Positions 45,149 to 47,391 of a DNA stretch of 47,391 nt are shown one piece after another. How positions within the stretch are numbered: the stretch's first letter is position 1; the number at the start of each line of letters is the position of its first letter. Below the pieces are notes generated by a model. It saw only the letters and a list, made by a program, of their open reading frames with translations. It searched no databases and was not told where the DNA came from. Source of the DNA: Paenibacillus foliorum (lineage in GTDB: Bacteria; Bacillota; Bacilli; Paenibacillales; NBRC-103111). A program made the translations under genes and the position numbers. The stretch is from assembly GCF_013141765.1 (NCBI RefSeq), contig NZ_WHOD01000059.1, positions 1 through 47,391 of the forward strand, read 5' to 3'.

Positions 45149-45511
45149 TTATAGTCCAAGCACCTTGTTAACGGACTCCATCACGCGTTCTTTTTGAAAT
45201 GGCTTTACTACAAAATCCTTCGCTCCTGCAGTAATCGCATCAACAACCATTGCCTTTTGCCCCATCGCTGAGCACATAATGATTCGGGCTGACGGATCGG
45301 CCCTTCGAATTTCTTTAACTGCCCCTACTCCATCCAACTCAGGCATCGTAATATCCATTGTTACTATATCCGGCTTTGTCGTTAAATAAGTACTGACTGC
45401 TTCAAGACCATTCACAGCCTCAGCAACAATCTCATGCCCTTCTTCTATTAACATAGTGCGCAGCATCATCCTCATAAAGGCCGCGTCATCCACTATCATT
45501 ATTCTAGCCAT
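45149..45511 (-). CDS. cheY: chemotaxis-type response regulator CheY
   Basis: 120 residues, one receiver domain. Acidic pocket D8, D9, phosphoacceptor D53 (VTMDITMPELDG), switch Ser in CSAMGQK, and Lys in VVKPF; DDAAFMRMMLRTML matches Bacillus CheY. It stands alone, not in a flagellar/che operon, so it may be an extra CheY. Start at MARIMIVDD with GAGGG upstream; seven extra upstream codons are possible. Confidence 0.92.
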   Translation of the reverse strand: MARIMIVDDAAFMRMMLRTMLIEEGHEIVAEAVNGLEAVSTYLTTKPDIVTMDITMPELDGVGAVKEIRRADPSARIIMCSAMGQKAMVVDAITAGAKDFVVKPFQKERVMESVNKVLGL

Positions 45512-45671
45512 CGCCCTATCCCTCATTTCCAACTAACTTACATCTTTATTATGGCAAATGGGCATTAGATTAATTTTAGTTTACTTCGATGATCCTATTT
45601 AGTTTCCTGACAGTTTCCTAACAAAACAAACAAAGCCCTCGATCTGATCGCAAACTATTAGGTAACACTAG

Positions 45672-45899
45672 GAATATCTTCACATTGCCGACGAACAAGT
45701 TATTCATATCGATGATTCCATAGAAAAGGTAACGTCCGTTTATGGGGAACAAGAACCGAAGCAATGGACACTTAAGAAATAGATATTTGTTACATATGAG
45801 GAGCATGGGGAAACCGCATAATTTTATTGCCAACTCTTTGACTGGTTTAACGAGAAAATAACTGTATTCAAAAGACTCAACCTCAAAATCGGTGCTTGA
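45672..45899 (+). pseudogene. dead gene with two in-frame stops
   Basis: One frame reads EYLHIADEQVIHIDDSIEKV and on to WTLKK, stop, IFVTYEEHGETA, stop, FYCQLFDWFNEKITVFKRL, stop. The pattern (IDDSIEKVTSVYG) recalls secreted DUF4309-like proteins. No start codon upstream, so this is a decayed fragment. Confidence 0.5.
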
Positions 45900-45931
45900 C
45901 CCCCTCACGATTATCAGCCTGCGCAAAACCC

Positions 45932-46012
45932 TGCAAACATGCAGTTATTTTCTACTGAAATTTGCTATTAAGAAGAAAAAGCTGCGAAAATACAGCAATT
46001 TTCATGTGAAAT
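45932..46012. repeat. two imperfect direct repeats
   Basis: Units of about 30 bases at 45932-45961 and 45983-46012 (51 apart) share TGC.AA.AT.CAG, ATTTTC and TGAAAT. The region from 45900 to 46590 otherwise holds only weak frames that I do not support as genes. Confidence 0.4.
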
Positions 46013-46375
46013 GGTCCGATTTCATCTAGGAATGAAAAGAGATGCACTTTTACATGAATTCACAAAGACTGCCGATAAAACTTCAAAAAGGCTGTATAGA
46101 TGCAGGTTTTGGGAGTAGGCAATGGCTTCGAATAATGTCTTGTATGCTGCCATTGCCATTCGTAAAGTCTTGTCAAGCGATGTGCTTCGGTATGGAGTCG
46201 AAATCGAATGACTTCGTCAAGCGCTGATTTTGGTATTGAGCCATTATAAATAGCCATTTTTTCTAAACTCTAGTTAATTGGATATAGAGCTACTACCACT
46301 TAATGTAAGATTTTTTCTTCAAAGTTTTGGCACTAATTTTGATGCATTATGTAGAGTGAATCTAAGCTTTTTGTT

Positions 46376-46408
46376 CCGGACAAACTGACACGAAGTCGAT
46401 TTGTCCGG
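46376..46408. other. perfect 9-bp inverted repeat
   Basis: CCGGACAAA (46376-46384) and TTTGTCCGG (46400-46408) with a 15-base loop, downstream of the collagen-like gene. Could be a terminator for it, but no T-tract follows on the minus strand. Confidence 0.5.
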
Positions 46409-46593
46409 CTGCGCATGATCGAAGGGAGACGTTTAGACTGAATACTCATTTCCCTCAAGGTTTCTTTGTACCCTAAAAGCTGCTAATCTGGAATAGTCGT
46501 GCGTATCGCAATCGTTCGTCATGGACAAGCTGACAAAACGGACTGCGGCAGCGCTGCATAAATACTGACTAGAGTATGCCATTCTACTTCCCT

Positions 46594-47391
46594 CTATGCG
46601 AATCGCGTAATAACAAGGTGAGCAGAAACAGACTCTTTTCCTCCAGCAATAGGAGTGATGGTCAGTGCGGTGGTTTCGCTAGCCGGATTTCGTACAGTGA
46701 GTATTGAATTGATAACTAATGTTTGCACAAGAGCCATCCCCACTATCTGAGAAGCACCGGTTGCTCGACCGACTACCGTATAGGCTAATTCAATAGTTCC
46801 TGCTCCTGAATTAAGAGTTAAAACTAGTTGGCCAGCTTCTAACACACTCACCTGAAACAAGACCTGATAAAAGCCAATTGCAGACAAGTTAAATGTATCA
46901 GCACTAGTACGGAAGATCCCACCACCACTAGAGGGTCCATTTTGTGGAAAATCTACATCTCCACCGGCTGCAACTGTTGCACCATTATCAGGAGGCATCA
47001 AAGCATAAAAATCCGCAAAGTCTAATATTCCTGATGTTCCTGATGTTCCTGTTGCTCCCGTTGCTCCGGTTACTCCTGTCGCTCCTGCTACTCCTGTTGC
47101 TCCTGCTACTCCTGTTGCTCCCGTCGCTCCGATTGCTCCTGTTGCTCCCGTCGCTCCGGTTGCTCCTGTTGGTCCTGTCGCTCCTGCTACTCCTGTTGCT
47201 CCCGTTGCTCCGGTTACTCCTGTCGCTCCTGCTACTCCTGTTGCTCCCGTTGCTCCTGCTACTCCTGTTGCTCCCGTTGCTCCGGTTACTCCTGTCGCTC
47301 CTGCTACTCCTGTTTCTCCCGTTGCTCCTGCTACTCCTGTTGCTCCTGTTGCTCCCGTTGCTCCGGTTACTCCTGTCGCTCCTGCTACTCC
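46594..47391 (-). CDS. collagen-like BclA-type exosporium protein, 3' part
   Basis: The frame is open from the right edge to the stop at 46594; no start is in the window. The N-terminal part here is Gly-X-Y collagen repeats, almost all Gly-Ala-Thr, Gly-Val-Thr or Gly-Val-Ala, with one proline triplet near 47170. A junction ([17 protein letters not shown]) leads to a C1q/TNF-like BclA-C domain of about 130 residues ending [10 protein letters not shown]. Such proteins trimerise and form the hair-like nap on spores; the Thr residues are likely glycosylated. Starting at the TTG at 47001 would give only the globular domain. Confidence 0.9.
   Translation of the reverse strand, partial: GVAGATGVTGATGATGATGVAGATGETGVAGATGVTGATGATGVAGATGATGVAGATGVTGATGATGVAGATGPTGATGATGATGAIGATGATGVAGATGVAGATGVTGATGATGTSGTSGILDFADFYALMPPDNGATVAAGGDVDFPQNGPSSGGGIFRTSADTFNLSAIGFYQVLFQVSVLEAGQLVLTLNSGAGTIELAYTVVGRATGASQIVGMALVQTLVINSILTVRNPASETTALTITPIAGGKESVSAHLVITRFA
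47051..47391 (-). repeat. in-frame collagen-coding repeat with 45-bp units
   Basis: A 45-bp unit is repeated exactly at 47051, 47195 and 47267, and again at 47348 where the edge cuts it by one base. Distances of 144, 72 and 81 are all multiples of nine, so the collagen frame is kept. Confidence 0.88.

Noticed and set aside
33855..45915. Shared string TTGACCCC near 33858 and 45896
   Set aside because: About 16 of 21 bases match; too short and imperfect to call a repeat without a genome search.
45618..45926. 102-residue minus-strand frame
   Set aside because: Shadow of the decayed plus-strand gene; no ribosome site and unconvincing composition.
46042..46257. Small frames on both strands near 46.1 kb
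   Set aside because: Overlapping frames with no ribosome site or recognisable family; left as unexplained sequence.
47041..47391. CRISPR-like array at the right edge
   Set aside because: Repeats are in-frame Gly-X-Y codons without unique spacers; this is a collagen coding region.

Overview
The window looks like chromosome from a spore-forming, low-to-middle GC Firmicute, most probably Paenibacillus or a close relative. The reasons are a GerA/GerC/GerB germination operon, an SspH-type spore protein, SinR, Ku with a split LigD, a chemotaxis-type CheY, two SgrR-like regulators and a collagen-like BclA-type exosporium protein. Strong Shine-Dalgarno sequences (AAGGAGG type) and frequent GTG/TTG starts fit. 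There is no phage, transposase, rRNA, tRNA or CRISPR array; this is core chromosome sprinkled with short palindromic repeats. Species assignment is inference.

Layout. 1-4.5 kb: leftward operon thiL-tsaE-tsaB-rimI-tsaD (t6A tRNA modification plus thiamine phosphate kinase), with a visible promoter and a 19-bp-stem terminator. 4.5-5.2 kb: palindromic repeats. 5.2-8.6 kb: sspH and a small partner gene leftward, ku-ligD(ligase)-ligD(polymerase) rightward (end joining, typically used by germinating spores). 8.9-15.1 kb: cardiolipin synthase and the ger operon in the order A-C-small-B. 15.1-17.8 kb: an unknown gene, M23 peptidase, bactofilin, HAD hydrolase. 18-22.6 kb: a membrane protein and small partner, diverging from an SgrR-like regulator. 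22.8-31 kb: sinR, a DUF4870 protein, repeats, and gltD/gltB. 31.2-33.8 kb: an oxidoreductase, a sensor-kinase remnant, thymidine kinase and a membrane protein. 34-36.4 kb: two convergent secreted proteins built from SH3-like repeats. 36.6-40 kb: SgrR-like regulator diverging from an MFS transporter. 40-45.5 kb: zinc-ribbon protein, CsoR, DUF4871, oxidoreductase, PadR, DUF1904, alpha/beta hydrolase, CheY. 45.5-46.6 kb: a gene-poor stretch with a dead gene. 46.6 kb to the edge: a collagen-like protein running out of the window.

The least explained parts are non-coding. (1) Three unrelated leftward genes (5647, 32220, 44885) have a leader made of 20-bp palindromes repeated every 40-42 bp, the last ending a few bases before the Shine-Dalgarno. 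(2) Two gene-free regions 19 kb apart (about 4.56-5.06 and 23.84-24.28 kb) share a 34-bp block (30/34 identical), then a stem-loop, then an array of palindromes with ATAACGGAA/TTCCGTTAT cores. (3) Two other MITE-like palindromic elements lie at 8.65-8.88 kb and 43.57-43.68 kb; the second has a partial relative between gltB and gltD. The most interesting protein-coding observations are the convergent SH3-like repeat pair, a GerB protein with a C-terminal charged linker and two extra membrane segments, and a PadR gene whose promoter spacer carries a PadR-type dyad.
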